Of a DNA stretch of 64,000 nucleotides, positions 54,686 through 63,402 are shown piece by piece. The notes under the pieces were generated by a model. The model worked only from the letters and a program-made list of their open reading frames with translations, did no database searches and was not told the origin of the DNA. Within the stretch, counting starts at the first letter, position 1; every line of letters begins with the position of its first letter. The stretch lies in the NCBI RefSeq assembly GCF_000828085.3, contig NZ_JXCA02000002.1, positions 595,684-659,683 of the forward strand, in the 5' to 3' direction. The stretch is from Scytonema tolypothrichoides VB-61278 (GTDB lineage: Bacteria > Cyanobacteriota > Cyanobacteriia > Cyanobacteriales > Nostocaceae). The translations under genes and the position numbers were made by a program.

Positions 54686-54859
54686 ATGACAAATAAGAAA
54701 TGGGCTGTAAAACGTATCACTGTGAATCTAGCCGCACAGGAAGCAGAAAAACTTGACAGGTATTGTCGGCAGACGGGTAGACCTGCAACGGATGTTATCC
54801 GAGAGTTGATTCGTGGACTGCCACTCCACTCAGAGGAGGCTACAGAAGTCAGCACGTAA
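54686..54859 (+). CDS. Ribbon-helix-helix (CopG-type) small DNA-binding protein
   Basis: A 57-residue protein. VKRITVNLAAQEAEKLDRY gives the N-terminal beta-strand plus first helix, and GRPATDVIRELIRGL the second helix. This is the CopG/Arc ribbon-helix-helix fold, which dimerises and binds DNA through the strand. Such proteins are often antitoxins or regulators. No toxin gene follows within 400 bp; the 43-residue frame upstream is the only candidate partner and does not resemble a known toxin. The Shine-Dalgarno is weak. Confidence 0.75.
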   Translation: MTNKKWAVKRITVNLAAQEAEKLDRYCRQTGRPATDVIRELIRGLPLHSEEATEVST

Positions 54860-55282
54860 ATGGGAGTGGTTCATAGTAAATAAAACAACTCTCCTCAGAA
54901 GAATACAGACATCTGTCGGCAGAATACAGAAGCGGGGATTTTGTGCGACTAGTTGATGAATATTGGTTTGATAGCGAAGCGTGCCGTAGGCATAGCCCCT
55001 GATTTCAAACGCGCTTGAAAAAAGAAAAATTTTTCATTTTGAAAACCTTGATTATGCCTACGGCACGTCTACGACGAACAGACATGGGGTATTTTGACTC
55101 AAGCAATTGTGACTTCTGACTCCTTCTCACCGGGGGATTGACTGCAGAAATGGGGCTTGCCCCACTCGTTTGTTCTAATGCGTCACAACTGACAACCCAG
55201 AAACCCAGCACTTGAGGTGAGTCGCAAATTCCGACACCAACCCAGTTACAATTTGTAATGAAACTGAAAAGGTAAAGACGGA
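54860..55282. other. Intergenic region with inverted and dispersed repeats
   Basis: No gene. It contains 14-bp inverted arms GTGCCGTAGGCATA (54981-54994) and TATGCCTACGGCAC (55053-55066). A repeat with hairpin core GGGGCTTGCCCC and AATGCGTCAC (about 55153-55190) recurs in similar form at about 57628-57662. Upstream region of zds. Confidence 0.55.
54981..55066. repeat. 14-bp inverted repeat pair
   Basis: Perfect 14-bp arms GTGCCGTAGGCATA and TATGCCTACGGCAC lie 58 bases apart around an AT-rich centre containing AAAAATTTTTC. The arm sequence is a common fragment of dispersed cyanobacterial repeats. Confidence 0.7.
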
Positions 55283-56722
55283 ATGCGCGTTGCGATCATA
55301 GGAGCGGGACTAGCTGGACTAGCAACTGCTATCGATTTGTCTGATGCTGGCTGTGAAGTCCACATTTTTGAGTCTCGTCCGTTTGTTGGAGGGAAAGTCA
55401 GCAGTTGGCTTGATGGTGATGGTAACCATATTGAAATGGGGTTGCATGTCTTTTTTGGCAACTACTACCAGCTTTTGGAATTGATGAAGAAAGTGGGGGC
55501 GTTGGAAAACCTGCGCCCAAAGGAACATAGCCACACTTTCATTAATCAAGGGGGAAAAGTTGGTGCTTTAGATTTTCGTTTCGTCATGGGTGCACCTTTT
55601 AATGGATTAAAAGCGTTTTTTACCAGTTCCCAACTTTCGTTACTGGATAAATTCCAAAATGCGATCGCACTAGGAACCAGTCCGATAGTACGCGGTTTGG
55701 TAGACTTTAACGGTGCAATGAAAAATATCCGCGACTTGGATAAAGTTAGCTTTGCCGACTGGTTTCGTAGTCACGGCGGTAATGAGGGTAGTATTAAGCG
55801 GATGTGGAACCCCATCGCCTACGCCCTCGGCTTTATCGATTGCGAACATATTTCTGCCCGTTGTATGTTGACAGTCTTTCAGCTATTTGCAGTCAGAACC
55901 GAAGCGTCGAAACTACGAATGCTCGAAGGTTCCCCCTATGAGTACTTACACAAGCCGATCTTGGAATATCTGGAAACTAGAGGGACAAAGATTTACACTC
56001 GTAGGAGAGTACGAGAAATACAGTTTACTGAGGAGGAAAACCAAACCCGTGTTAGTGGTATGGTCATCGCTAATGGTGATACAGAAGAATTGATCAGTGC
56101 TGATGCTTATGTCGCAGCTTGTGATGTTCCAGGAATTCAGCGTTTGTTACCTCAACAATGGCGCAAGTGGTCGGAATTTGACAATATATACAAGTTGGAA
56201 TGTGTGCCAGTGGCAACAGTTCAATTGCGGTTTGATGGCTGGGTGACGGAACTGCATGATACTCAAGAGCGCAAACAGCTTAATCATGCAGCAGGAATTG
56301 ATAATTTGCTTTATACTGCCGATGCTGACTTTTCTTGTTTTGCTGATTTGGCATTGACTAGCCCTGGTGATTATTACAGGGAAGGGCAAGGTTCACTATT
56401 GCAGCTTGTGTTGACACCCGGTGATCCGTTTATTAAGGAAAGTAATGAGGCGATCGCCCAGCATGTCCTTAACCAAGTACATCAGTTGTTTCCCTCCTCG
56501 CGAGAACTCAACATGACTTGGTACAGTGTCGTGAAACTTGCTCAGTCTTTGTACAGAGAAGCACCAGGAGTGGATATTTATCGTCCTCAGCAAAAGACGC
56601 CTATTTCTAATTTCTTCTTAGCAGGTAGTTATACGCAGCAGGACTATATCGATAGTATGGAGGGTGCAACAATTTCGGGAAGGCGTGCTGCAAAGGCGAT
56701 TTTAGAAAATGTGAAGAAATGA
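55283..56722 (+). CDS. zds: Zeta-carotene desaturase
   Basis: A 479-residue FAD-dependent carotenoid enzyme. The dinucleotide-binding motif [21 protein letters not shown] with acid-ended strand EVHIFES lies at residues 3-31. It is followed by [57 protein letters not shown], and the C-terminal FAD contact [28 protein letters not shown]. These blocks identify plant-type ZDS/CrtQ, which converts zeta-carotene to lycopene (with CrtISO) in cyanobacterial membranes. It is paired with a SRPBCC gene 38 bp downstream, an arrangement seen in other Nostocales. Confidence 0.96.
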   Translation: MRVAIIGAGLAGLATAIDLSDAGCEVHIFESRPFVGGKVSSWLDGDGNHIEMGLHVFFGNYYQLLELMKKVGALENLRPKEHSHTFINQGGKVGALDFRFVMGAPFNGLKAFFTSSQLSLLDKFQNAIALGTSPIVRGLVDFNGAMKNIRDLDKVSFADWFRSHGGNEGSIKRMWNPIAYALGFIDCEHISARCMLTVFQLFAVRTEASKLRMLEGSPYEYLHKPILEYLETRGTKIYTRRRVREIQFTEEENQTRVSGMVIANGDTEELISADAYVAACDVPGIQRLLPQQWRKWSEFDNIYKLECVPVATVQLRFDGWVTELHDTQERKQLNHAAGIDNLLYTADADFSCFADLALTSPGDYYREGQGSLLQLVLTPGDPFIKESNEAIAQHVLNQVHQLFPSSRELNMTWYSVVKLAQSLYREAPGVDIYRPQQKTPISNFFLAGSYTQQDYIDSMEGATISGRRAAKAILENVKK

Positions 56723-56759
56723 ACCGCCAAGGCGCTAAGGACGCCAAGGAATACCAGAT

Positions 56760-57212
56760 ATGGCAGATTGGTTGGAACATAGTGTGCAGGTTGAGGTAGA
56801 GGCTCCTATGGAGTTAGTCTGGAGCTTATGGTCTGATTTGGAACAGATGCCCCGGTGGATGAAGTGGATTGATTCGGTGAAGGTTCCGGAAGACAATCCA
56901 GAAATATCGATATGGAAACTCGATACTAGGGGTTTGGAGTTTACTTGGAAATCCCGCATTCTTAAAATTGTCCCTAAGCAAATCATCCAGTGGGAGTCAG
57001 TCGATGGTTTGCCAAATCGGGGGGCAGTGCGTTTTTATGACCGCCACAGTAGTAGTATTGTTAAACTGACTGTTGCCTATGCTATCCCTGGTATTCTAGG
57101 GAAGATTATGGATAATTTGTTTTTGGGACGGGCGGTTGAATCAACTCTCAAAAGTGATATGGAAAGGTTTCGAGAATACGCTCTTCAGGCGAAATCGAAT
57201 GTATCCCAGTAG
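56760..57212 (+). CDS. SRPBCC (START/Bet v1-fold) family protein
   Basis: A 150-residue polyketide-cyclase/dehydrase-like protein. LEHSVQVEVEAPMELVWSLWSDLEQMPRWMKWIDSVKV is the typical first strand and helix pair. LEFTWKSRILKIVPKQIIQWES and AVRFYDRHSSSIVKLTVAYAIPG give the curved sheet, and the last helix covers ESTLKSDMERFREYA. The fold binds hydrophobic ligands. It is in the zds operon, so a role with carotenoid intermediates or in membrane transfer is possible but unproven. Confidence 0.87.
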   Translation: MADWLEHSVQVEVEAPMELVWSLWSDLEQMPRWMKWIDSVKVPEDNPEISIWKLDTRGLEFTWKSRILKIVPKQIIQWESVDGLPNRGAVRFYDRHSSSIVKLTVAYAIPGILGKIMDNLFLGRAVESTLKSDMERFREYALQAKSNVSQ

Positions 57213-57674
57213 GGTAGTGCTTACGTAGCTTTTCAAAAAATCTAACTTCCTAGGCACCCACGGCTACAAGCCGAGGGGCTTTCTGCTTTAAATGTTGTTA
57301 AAATAAGGCAACGCTAGGTGTGGCAAGTTTTCATCTCTAACAGCACGCTTTGCAAAACTTCATACAAGTATGTCAGAGGTAGAGTAAAGCGAATTATTTC
57401 TATATCTAGCAAGGTATAGATAAATGACAAGTTCTTTTCTAAGAAGTCAACAATTAGGCAGAAATTGAGTTACCAGAGTTGCTAAATGTAAAAGGTGCAT
57501 CCGATACACCTTTAATATTTGCCACAATAGTATAAGTCATTTGGTGCAGTGACTGAACCAGCACAGTGCCGGATGTATTTTATCCCACAACATAGTGTTG
57601 GATTATAGGTTCTATCGATGGGTTATGAGGGCTTGCCCCATTTCTTCATCCCAATGCGTCACCAATTCTGAGCA
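57213..57674. other. Intergenic region with hairpin and dispersed repeat
   Basis: No gene. A hairpin with stem CGGCT-ACA-AGCCG (57263-57275), followed by AGGGGCTTTCTGCTTT, follows the SRPBCC gene and may terminate it; this type of sequence also occurs at IS200/IS605 ends. A dispersed repeat with GGGCTTGCCCCAT and AATGCGTCAC lies at 57628-57662. Confidence 0.5.
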
Positions 57675-58505
57675 ATGTCATCTCTTGATCAGCCCTTTGC
57701 CAGTTATCACCTTTGGTCTTTAGTTGCCCCAGCCGCATGGCAACAACGTTGGCATTGCCAGATGAGAAGGGGTTTCATTAAAGCCCGACAACACGAACCA
57801 GAAGTCAAAGCGCTTTTGACAAAAGCGACAGCATCGCAGCGCATTGGTTTACTGGCACAAAAAGGCGTTTATGAATTTCATCACCACATCCATTTGTTGA
57901 ACCAATCTGATGGTGTCGAAAAAGTTGCACAGCTTTTGAGATTAAGCAACTCAACTGATGAAGTTAAGCAACGTGTGTTACAAATTTTGAAAAAATATTA
58001 CGATAAACCCTTACTTTTAAACAAACGTATCATTTTATTAACTCGCGGCGATGAGGGTTTTCCCAAGCCGATTTTGATCTCACAACAACGTTATCACTTT
58101 CGTTTGTATGCAGTGATGGACTGTGTATTTATTGAGTCTGATAGCATTTTGCATATCATAGATTTTAAAACTGGTAAATCTGCTTTTGACCGACGACAGG
58201 CATTAGTTTATTTGCTTGCTGCTCGTTATCTTTACCCTAGGTATCAGGCGGTAGCTTCATTTTATAATTTGGAACTTTGCAAAAAATCTGAGATAATTAG
58301 CCTTTCTAAAGATGAATTAGACATCATAGAAGGCGAATTAGCTGAGATTGCAAGAATTCATCAACAAGATTTACAAAAATATCAAGAAAAAAGCAGTGAC
58401 TTCAGTAAGATTTTTCCACCAAATCCTGGTTCTCATTGCCGCTTTTGTCCGTTTCACGAAATCTGTGAATTTTCTACTTTCAAAGTGTTAAAATCTCAAA
58501 ATTAG
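57675..58505 (+). CDS. RecB-type PD-(D/E)XK nuclease with predicted 4Fe-4S cluster
   Basis: A 276-residue single-domain nuclease. The active site shows D149, D163-F-K165 in HIIDFKTGK, and the RecB-family motif Q175-A-L-V-Y179. Cys28 near the N-terminus plus C255-x2-C258-x5-C264 at the C-terminus make the four-cysteine pattern that holds a 4Fe-4S cluster in AddB/Cas4/RecB-like enzymes. Cas4-like nucleases of this size cut or resect DNA ends. No cas genes or helicase are nearby, so it is a stand-alone member, as is common in cyanobacteria. The role may be in DNA repair. Confidence 0.85.
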   Translation: MSSLDQPFASYHLWSLVAPAAWQQRWHCQMRRGFIKARQHEPEVKALLTKATASQRIGLLAQKGVYEFHHHIHLLNQSDGVEKVAQLLRLSNSTDEVKQRVLQILKKYYDKPLLLNKRIILLTRGDEGFPKPILISQQRYHFRLYAVMDCVFIESDSILHIIDFKTGKSAFDRRQALVYLLAARYLYPRYQAVASFYNLELCKKSEIISLSKDELDIIEGELAEIARIHQQDLQKYQEKSSDFSKIFPPNPGSHCRFCPFHEICEFSTFKVLKSQN

Positions 58506-58635
58506 AGATTGTAATTTTAACAGCACATAAACAATTTGTAAACAAAAATAAGAGTCTTACCGAATGTTGACGTTGGTTCAGGTTTCAGTGTAGTATCTGA
58601 TACCATAAACATCATAATAACAGGAAGGGGACTCC

Positions 58636-61329
58636 ATGACTTCTGCTGACGCGTCACTACAAATTCCTTCCCAAACCTCAAACTATACAACCTATGATGT
58701 TGTACCTAGTTTGCAAACAAACCATGAATTAGACGCACGCAATACTCAGCAGGGAGCATCATATACCAACATTGCCAATAGCTTCATAGAAGCAGTCAAC
58801 ACGAGCAACCTTAATTGGCCGTCTACCAACCTATCTGTTGAAAATTTTAGGGATATAAGTGGGATGCTTTGCGTGAATGAGTTTCCGCAGAGTGATAAAG
58901 TGCTCAATGACTCCGAATACTTCGATAACTTGGTTGGCAGCAGTGATAATGACTTTGGAGTTGCCAACGACTTGAGCAAGGGCAATGATCAATTACTCGG
59001 TCATAACGCTCAAAAAAATCCACCGCAAAAGGTGGCTCAAGAGAGTTTGGTTTTTATTGACCCTCATTTAGAAGATTATCAAAGTCTGGTTGCTGGTATC
59101 TCACCATTCGCGAAGGTGGTTGTGCTAAATCCCTCAAAAGATGGTATCGAGCAAATCACCAGAGAATTGTCCAACTATAATCACACCGTTTCCCAAGTAG
59201 AAATTCTTTCTCATGGCGCATCAGGGCGTCTGCAATTAGGACAAACCTATCTAGACTCTGCTACCCTTGACCGATACAGCCAGCAATTACAAAGTTGGGC
59301 AGATGCCCTTACTGATAATGCTGATATCCTCATAGACGGCTGCAACGTTGCTCAAGGCGAACAAGGTAGCCGTTTTGTCACAGAACTGAGCCAACTCACA
59401 GGAGCTGATATTGCTGCTTCCACTGACCTGACTGGAAATGCGACTCAAGGAGGCAATTGGGAGTTAGAGTATAAAGTCGGTCAAGTAGAATCAGTGTCAT
59501 CGTTGCAACCACAAACGCAGCGAATGTACCATGCAACTCTGGGAGAGCCAATTAATTTTTCAGAAGGTTTCATGAAGAGCGTCGAAGACTACGGTGCAAA
59601 ACCTGACGATGGCATCGACGATACTGCCGCTATCCAAAAGGCTCTTGACGATGGACGGCGCGATGCTAATGGCAACTCAATATACGATGATTACTTCGGT
59701 CGTCCCAAAGCACTTTACTTTAAAGCTGGTACTTACGACGTGAGTAATACACTCAATTGGATTGGTAGCGCCGTCACTCTACAAGGTCAGGGTAGTGGCA
59801 ATACAGTCATCAAACTCAAAGACAATGCCTCTGGCTTCGATAACTCTGCTGCTCCCAAAGCTGTCATTCAAACCCCGGCTGGCAACACCTCTTTCCGTCA
59901 GAACATCTGGAACCTGAGTGTTAACACTGGAAAGGGCAACGTTGGTGCTATCGGCATTGACTACATTGCTAACAACGTAGGTTCAATGCGTGATGTGACG
60001 ATTAAATCCGAAGACGGCGAAGGTTTTGCAGGTCTTGCGATGGATCGCTTTGCCCCTGGACCTTGTCTGATCAAAAACGTCCAGATTGAGGGTTTTGATT
60101 ACGGTATCAGAGTCAGCCCTGCCGAATACGGTCCGACTTTCGAGAATATCACCCTAAAGAACCAGAAGGTAGCAGGGATAAACAACATTGAGGGCACGCT
60201 AACCATTCGCGGACTGAAGAGCACTAACAGCGTACCAGTTATTAAGGGAACGAACTGGGATAATATGGTGACTTTACTGGACGCAAACCTCCAAGGAGGT
60301 GCCTCCAACCTGAGTGCAATTGAAACAGAAGGTGAACTATACGTGCGTAACATCACTACCAGTGGCTATCAGTCAGCTATTAAGTACAAAGACACAGTAG
60401 TTCCCGGTACAACGCTGACTGAATATGCCTCGAATACCTCACAGTTGTTCGAGGATTCCAAGCAGCAATCGCTCAACTTGCCTATAAAGGAAACTCCAGA
60501 GTACCACGACAACAATATAGCGAATTGGGGACGCTTTGAACCCAGATGGTATGGTGATACGGAGGGGTTGCAGCCGTTGCTCAACTCAGGCAAGTCCACA
60601 ATCTACTTCCCCTTTAACTATCGTGTCAACAATGAAGACAAGAACGGTGCGTACTTCTCATACAATGAAACCGTAGTCACGGTTCCTGCATCAGTCAAAC
60701 GCATCGTCGGCTTTTCATCGGTAGTCAATGGACATGGCAATGGTGAGAACGGCGGTGGCATTAAGTTTGTGGTCGAGGGGAATAGTTCAGATCCGCTCAT
60801 TATTGAGGGGTTCGGCTATGGAGTGAAGGTGGAGCAAAAATCATCGCGACCAGTAGCGCTTAAGGATGGGTTATACCAGTACACCTCGGACCCTGGTGCT
60901 GGCGATTTGTTCCTTGAGGACGTGGGTGTTGGACCTCTCCAAGTCCAGCCGAAGCAAAACGTGTGGGCACGCCAGTTAAATAACGAATACGATGGCACCA
61001 AGATTGTAAACAACGGCGGCAATCTCTGGATTCTAGGACTTAAGACTGAACGCAAAGGCACTGTCATCGAATCAAAGAACGGCGCAAATACTGAGTTGCT
61101 AGGAGGTTTCATCCTACCAGTGGCTGAGTTTTCTGGTGAAGCGAAGAGTCAGGCAGCCTTCACTAGCGACAACTCAAACACTTCGCTAGTGTATCGGATG
61201 CGTGCCTACAGTCCAGATTACGGCTACAATATCCAAGTAAAGGAGACGCGCGACGGTCAGACACGTCAATTGTTGACCAAAAACAGTGCCCACGAGATGA
61301 TATCGCTGTTTACAGGGTATAAAGTGTAA
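58636..61329 (+). CDS. DUF4347 plus pectate-lyase-like beta-helix protein
   Basis: An 897-residue protein without a signal peptide. Residues about 1-130 are polar and low complexity. About 135-305 form a DUF4347 domain (LVFIDPHLEDYQSLVAGI, VEILSHGASGRLQLGQ, ADILIDGCNVAQGEQGSRFV, ADIAASTDLTGN). This domain, typical of large exported proteins in cyanobacteria, probably guides secretion. From about 320 follows a right-handed beta-helix of the pectate lyase/GH55 type (VEDYGAKPDDGIDDTAAIQKAL, then LYFKAGTYDVSNTL). Such domains act on, or bind, acidic polysaccharides. The polymer substrate is unknown. Shine-Dalgarno AGGAAGGGG precedes the ATG. Confidence 0.88.
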   Translation: MTSADASLQIPSQTSNYTTYDVVPSLQTNHELDARNTQQGASYTNIANSFIEAVNTSNLNWPSTNLSVENFRDISGMLCVNEFPQSDKVLNDSEYFDNLVGSSDNDFGVANDLSKGNDQLLGHNAQKNPPQKVAQESLVFIDPHLEDYQSLVAGISPFAKVVVLNPSKDGIEQITRELSNYNHTVSQVEILSHGASGRLQLGQTYLDSATLDRYSQQLQSWADALTDNADILIDGCNVAQGEQGSRFVTELSQLTGADIAASTDLTGNATQGGNWELEYKVGQVESVSSLQPQTQRMYHATLGEPINFSEGFMKSVEDYGAKPDDGIDDTAAIQKALDDGRRDANGNSIYDDYFGRPKALYFKAGTYDVSNTLNWIGSAVTLQGQGSGNTVIKLKDNASGFDNSAAPKAVIQTPAGNTSFRQNIWNLSVNTGKGNVGAIGIDYIANNVGSMRDVTIKSEDGEGFAGLAMDRFAPGPCLIKNVQIEGFDYGIRVSPAEYGPTFENITLKNQKVAGINNIEGTLTIRGLKSTNSVPVIKGTNWDNMVTLLDANLQGGASNLSAIETEGELYVRNITTSGYQSAIKYKDTVVPGTTLTEYASNTSQLFEDSKQQSLNLPIKETPEYHDNNIANWGRFEPRWYGDTEGLQPLLNSGKSTIYFPFNYRVNNEDKNGAYFSYNETVVTVPASVKRIVGFSSVVNGHGNGENGGGIKFVVEGNSSDPLIIEGFGYGVKVEQKSSRPVALKDGLYQYTSDPGAGDLFLEDVGVGPLQVQPKQNVWARQLNNEYDGTKIVNNGGNLWILGLKTERKGTVIESKNGANTELLGGFILPVAEFSGEAKSQAAFTSDNSNTSLVYRMRAYSPDYGYNIQVKETRDGQTRQLLTKNSAHEMISLFTGYKV

Positions 61330-61427
61330 CTTGATAGCTTAGGTTGTTGGTGAGACAGGGGTTTAGGGATGCAGCTTCGGGTCTGGCAAGTCGTTTCCCT
61401 AATTCCCTACTCCCTTACACACCGTCT

Positions 61428-63101
61428 TTATAAAGGCGGCAATTCCTCCAAAATTGTAAACCGGATGTGATTAATTGCTAACTCACCAATTGAAAGATCT
61501 TCTTTGGTCAGCCTAGCGCCCTGACTCATCAAGGTTTCAAAAGAGATTCCTTTGCCAATTTCAATGTGATACCAGCATAAGCCCATAAAAAACCTTGTAG
61601 GATAGGGTCCACCGCCACCAACATCATCAGGGTTGGATTCCATCGGTAACCAACCGAAGCCAGGTATGTAAAATTCCAGCCAAACATGATTATACTGAGG
61701 TTGCAGAGGAACTTGCTGGTATTCAGCGTAGGGAGGACATTTGTAGCGACCTACTGTACGACAGGGAATGTCATTTAAACGGCATAGAGCAAGTAAAACG
61801 CCCACATACTCGCCGCAGGAACCAACTCCTCGTTCTAAAACGACATCTGGTGTGTCAATATGGGGTTTAATACCATAGGACAACTCATCGTAGACGTAAT
61901 TGCGGATATTGTACATTTTCCGCAGCAGATTAGTTTCACTTCCAATTGCTTCACGGGCAGCGCGGCGAACAATGCTGGTATCCATTGCCAAATCATCATC
62001 ATCCACTAGGTAGCGGGATTTGAGTTCTACCGATACTTCAGGTATATCCTCCACATCGCTGGGCGTAATGCGATACTTGATTCCCCGGACTTCCAAAAGT
62101 GCTTTCCAGCCAAAAAGATGCCGTTCGCCTGGAGTGAGGGCATCAAATTTGAAGACCGCGACACGTTGCCCTTCTACAACTTCTTCTGTAAAAGGTAGAC
62201 CAATCGGTTCAATGTGTTTTATCTTTTGACGCGGAGTTTCCGACGGCAAAGCAATACGCCATTCTACCTCTGGCAAATATACCTCCTCTAATGGCGCTAT
62301 CTCTTCCATATAAGACATTTCTATAAGATAGCCATTGGAGAGGGTATAACTTTTATCGGGATTGTAAGAGTAATTCAGCGGGTGAATGAAAGTGCGATCC
62401 CGGTAAGATAACTCATGATTCGGGTCAGCATTGGGATTATCCCGGACATATGGTTCTTCAGAAGCATAGGCAACGTAAAGAGTTTTTTTGCCCGTCTCAC
62501 TATCTTTATGTATTGCTATCCCAGTGGGAGAATCAAACGGTGTCAGTACACCAAATTTAACTTCCCCAGTAGCCCTGTCGATACAGTACACAGTTTGTTC
62601 GACTGTGTCGCTGACCCAAAGCGTTTCTTCATCCACTGCCAAATTTTCTACCCCAACCCCAGGGGCATAAAATTTAGTAATTTGTTTTCGCGTATCGCGA
62701 TCAAAAATCAGAATACTTCCCAGCTTTTGGCAACTAACGTAGATAGTTGATTCCCAAACAGCAATGCCATCAGCTGTATAAGGCAAGGTGACAAAATGTT
62801 CCAAACCCAACGAACCTAGGTTGCACAAATAAACATGATTGCCTCTGGTCAGCCAAAGAGTATCTTTCCAGACCGAAAGACCAGTCATATCCGTAAAATC
62901 TTTGACTTGATGGGAATTGAGAATTTGGGTGTTGTCAGAGTGGGGATCAATTTGCAACAAATGCCCTTTGACAGTATCAATCGCAATGAGGGTATCTTCA
63001 ATGAAGGCAATGCCACAAAGGGTGGCAGCACCAAGGGGTCGAATTGTTCTTTTTCCAAACATTTGGCGAGTGGATGGAAAACTCGGAAGTGTAAAAGTCA
63101 T
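61428..63101 (-). CDS. Beta-propeller plus transglutaminase-like protein
   Basis: A 557-residue protein with no signal peptide. About 20-260 form an NHL/YVTN-like propeller (TLCGIAFIEDTLIAIDTVKGHLLQID, GIAVWESTIYVSCQKLGSILIFDRD, LWVSDTVEQTVYCIDRATGEV). A linker domain covers about 270-360. A transglutaminase-like domain follows, with Cys at about 426 in RGVGSCGEYVGVL, His at about 472 in YNHVWLEFYIPGFGW and Asp at about 488 in ESNPDD. The catalytic triad is intact. Bacterial members mostly act as proteases or peptidases on proteins or cell-wall peptides. It is convergent with the DUF4347 gene. The domain union is unusual. Confidence 0.85.
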   Translation of the reverse strand: MTFTLPSFPSTRQMFGKRTIRPLGAATLCGIAFIEDTLIAIDTVKGHLLQIDPHSDNTQILNSHQVKDFTDMTGLSVWKDTLWLTRGNHVYLCNLGSLGLEHFVTLPYTADGIAVWESTIYVSCQKLGSILIFDRDTRKQITKFYAPGVGVENLAVDEETLWVSDTVEQTVYCIDRATGEVKFGVLTPFDSPTGIAIHKDSETGKKTLYVAYASEEPYVRDNPNADPNHELSYRDRTFIHPLNYSYNPDKSYTLSNGYLIEMSYMEEIAPLEEVYLPEVEWRIALPSETPRQKIKHIEPIGLPFTEEVVEGQRVAVFKFDALTPGERHLFGWKALLEVRGIKYRITPSDVEDIPEVSVELKSRYLVDDDDLAMDTSIVRRAAREAIGSETNLLRKMYNIRNYVYDELSYGIKPHIDTPDVVLERGVGSCGEYVGVLLALCRLNDIPCRTVGRYKCPPYAEYQQVPLQPQYNHVWLEFYIPGFGWLPMESNPDDVGGGGPYPTRFFMGLCWYHIEIGKGISFETLMSQGARLTKEDLSIGELAINHIRFTILEELPPL

Positions 63102-63402
63102 ATTAAACTGGTTTAATCAAGGGTTTAGCACACTTAGAATCGAAGGGACAATGTCTTGATGACTGAGTTCTCTACTTCTTGTACTCTAATCAATATTATT
63201 TTGTGTCATGGAATTCTTCCCAAGGAGTAAGCACACCCATATTATCCGGAAGATTATCCGGAAGAAAAAATGAGGAAGTTTCAACAATTCTACTTGGAGT
63301 GTACAATTTAGTGCCCAACCTAATGTAACCTTGTGTTGATGGTTTTCCAGCCATTGCTAAATTATGATCGAATTTTGTAACCATTCCCTGTGACCTATCA
63401 CG

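Noticed and set aside
57260-57295. Possible end of an IS200/IS605 element
   Set aside because: Only one hairpin is seen, with no transposase gene or matching other end nearby; a terminator of the SRPBCC gene is simpler.
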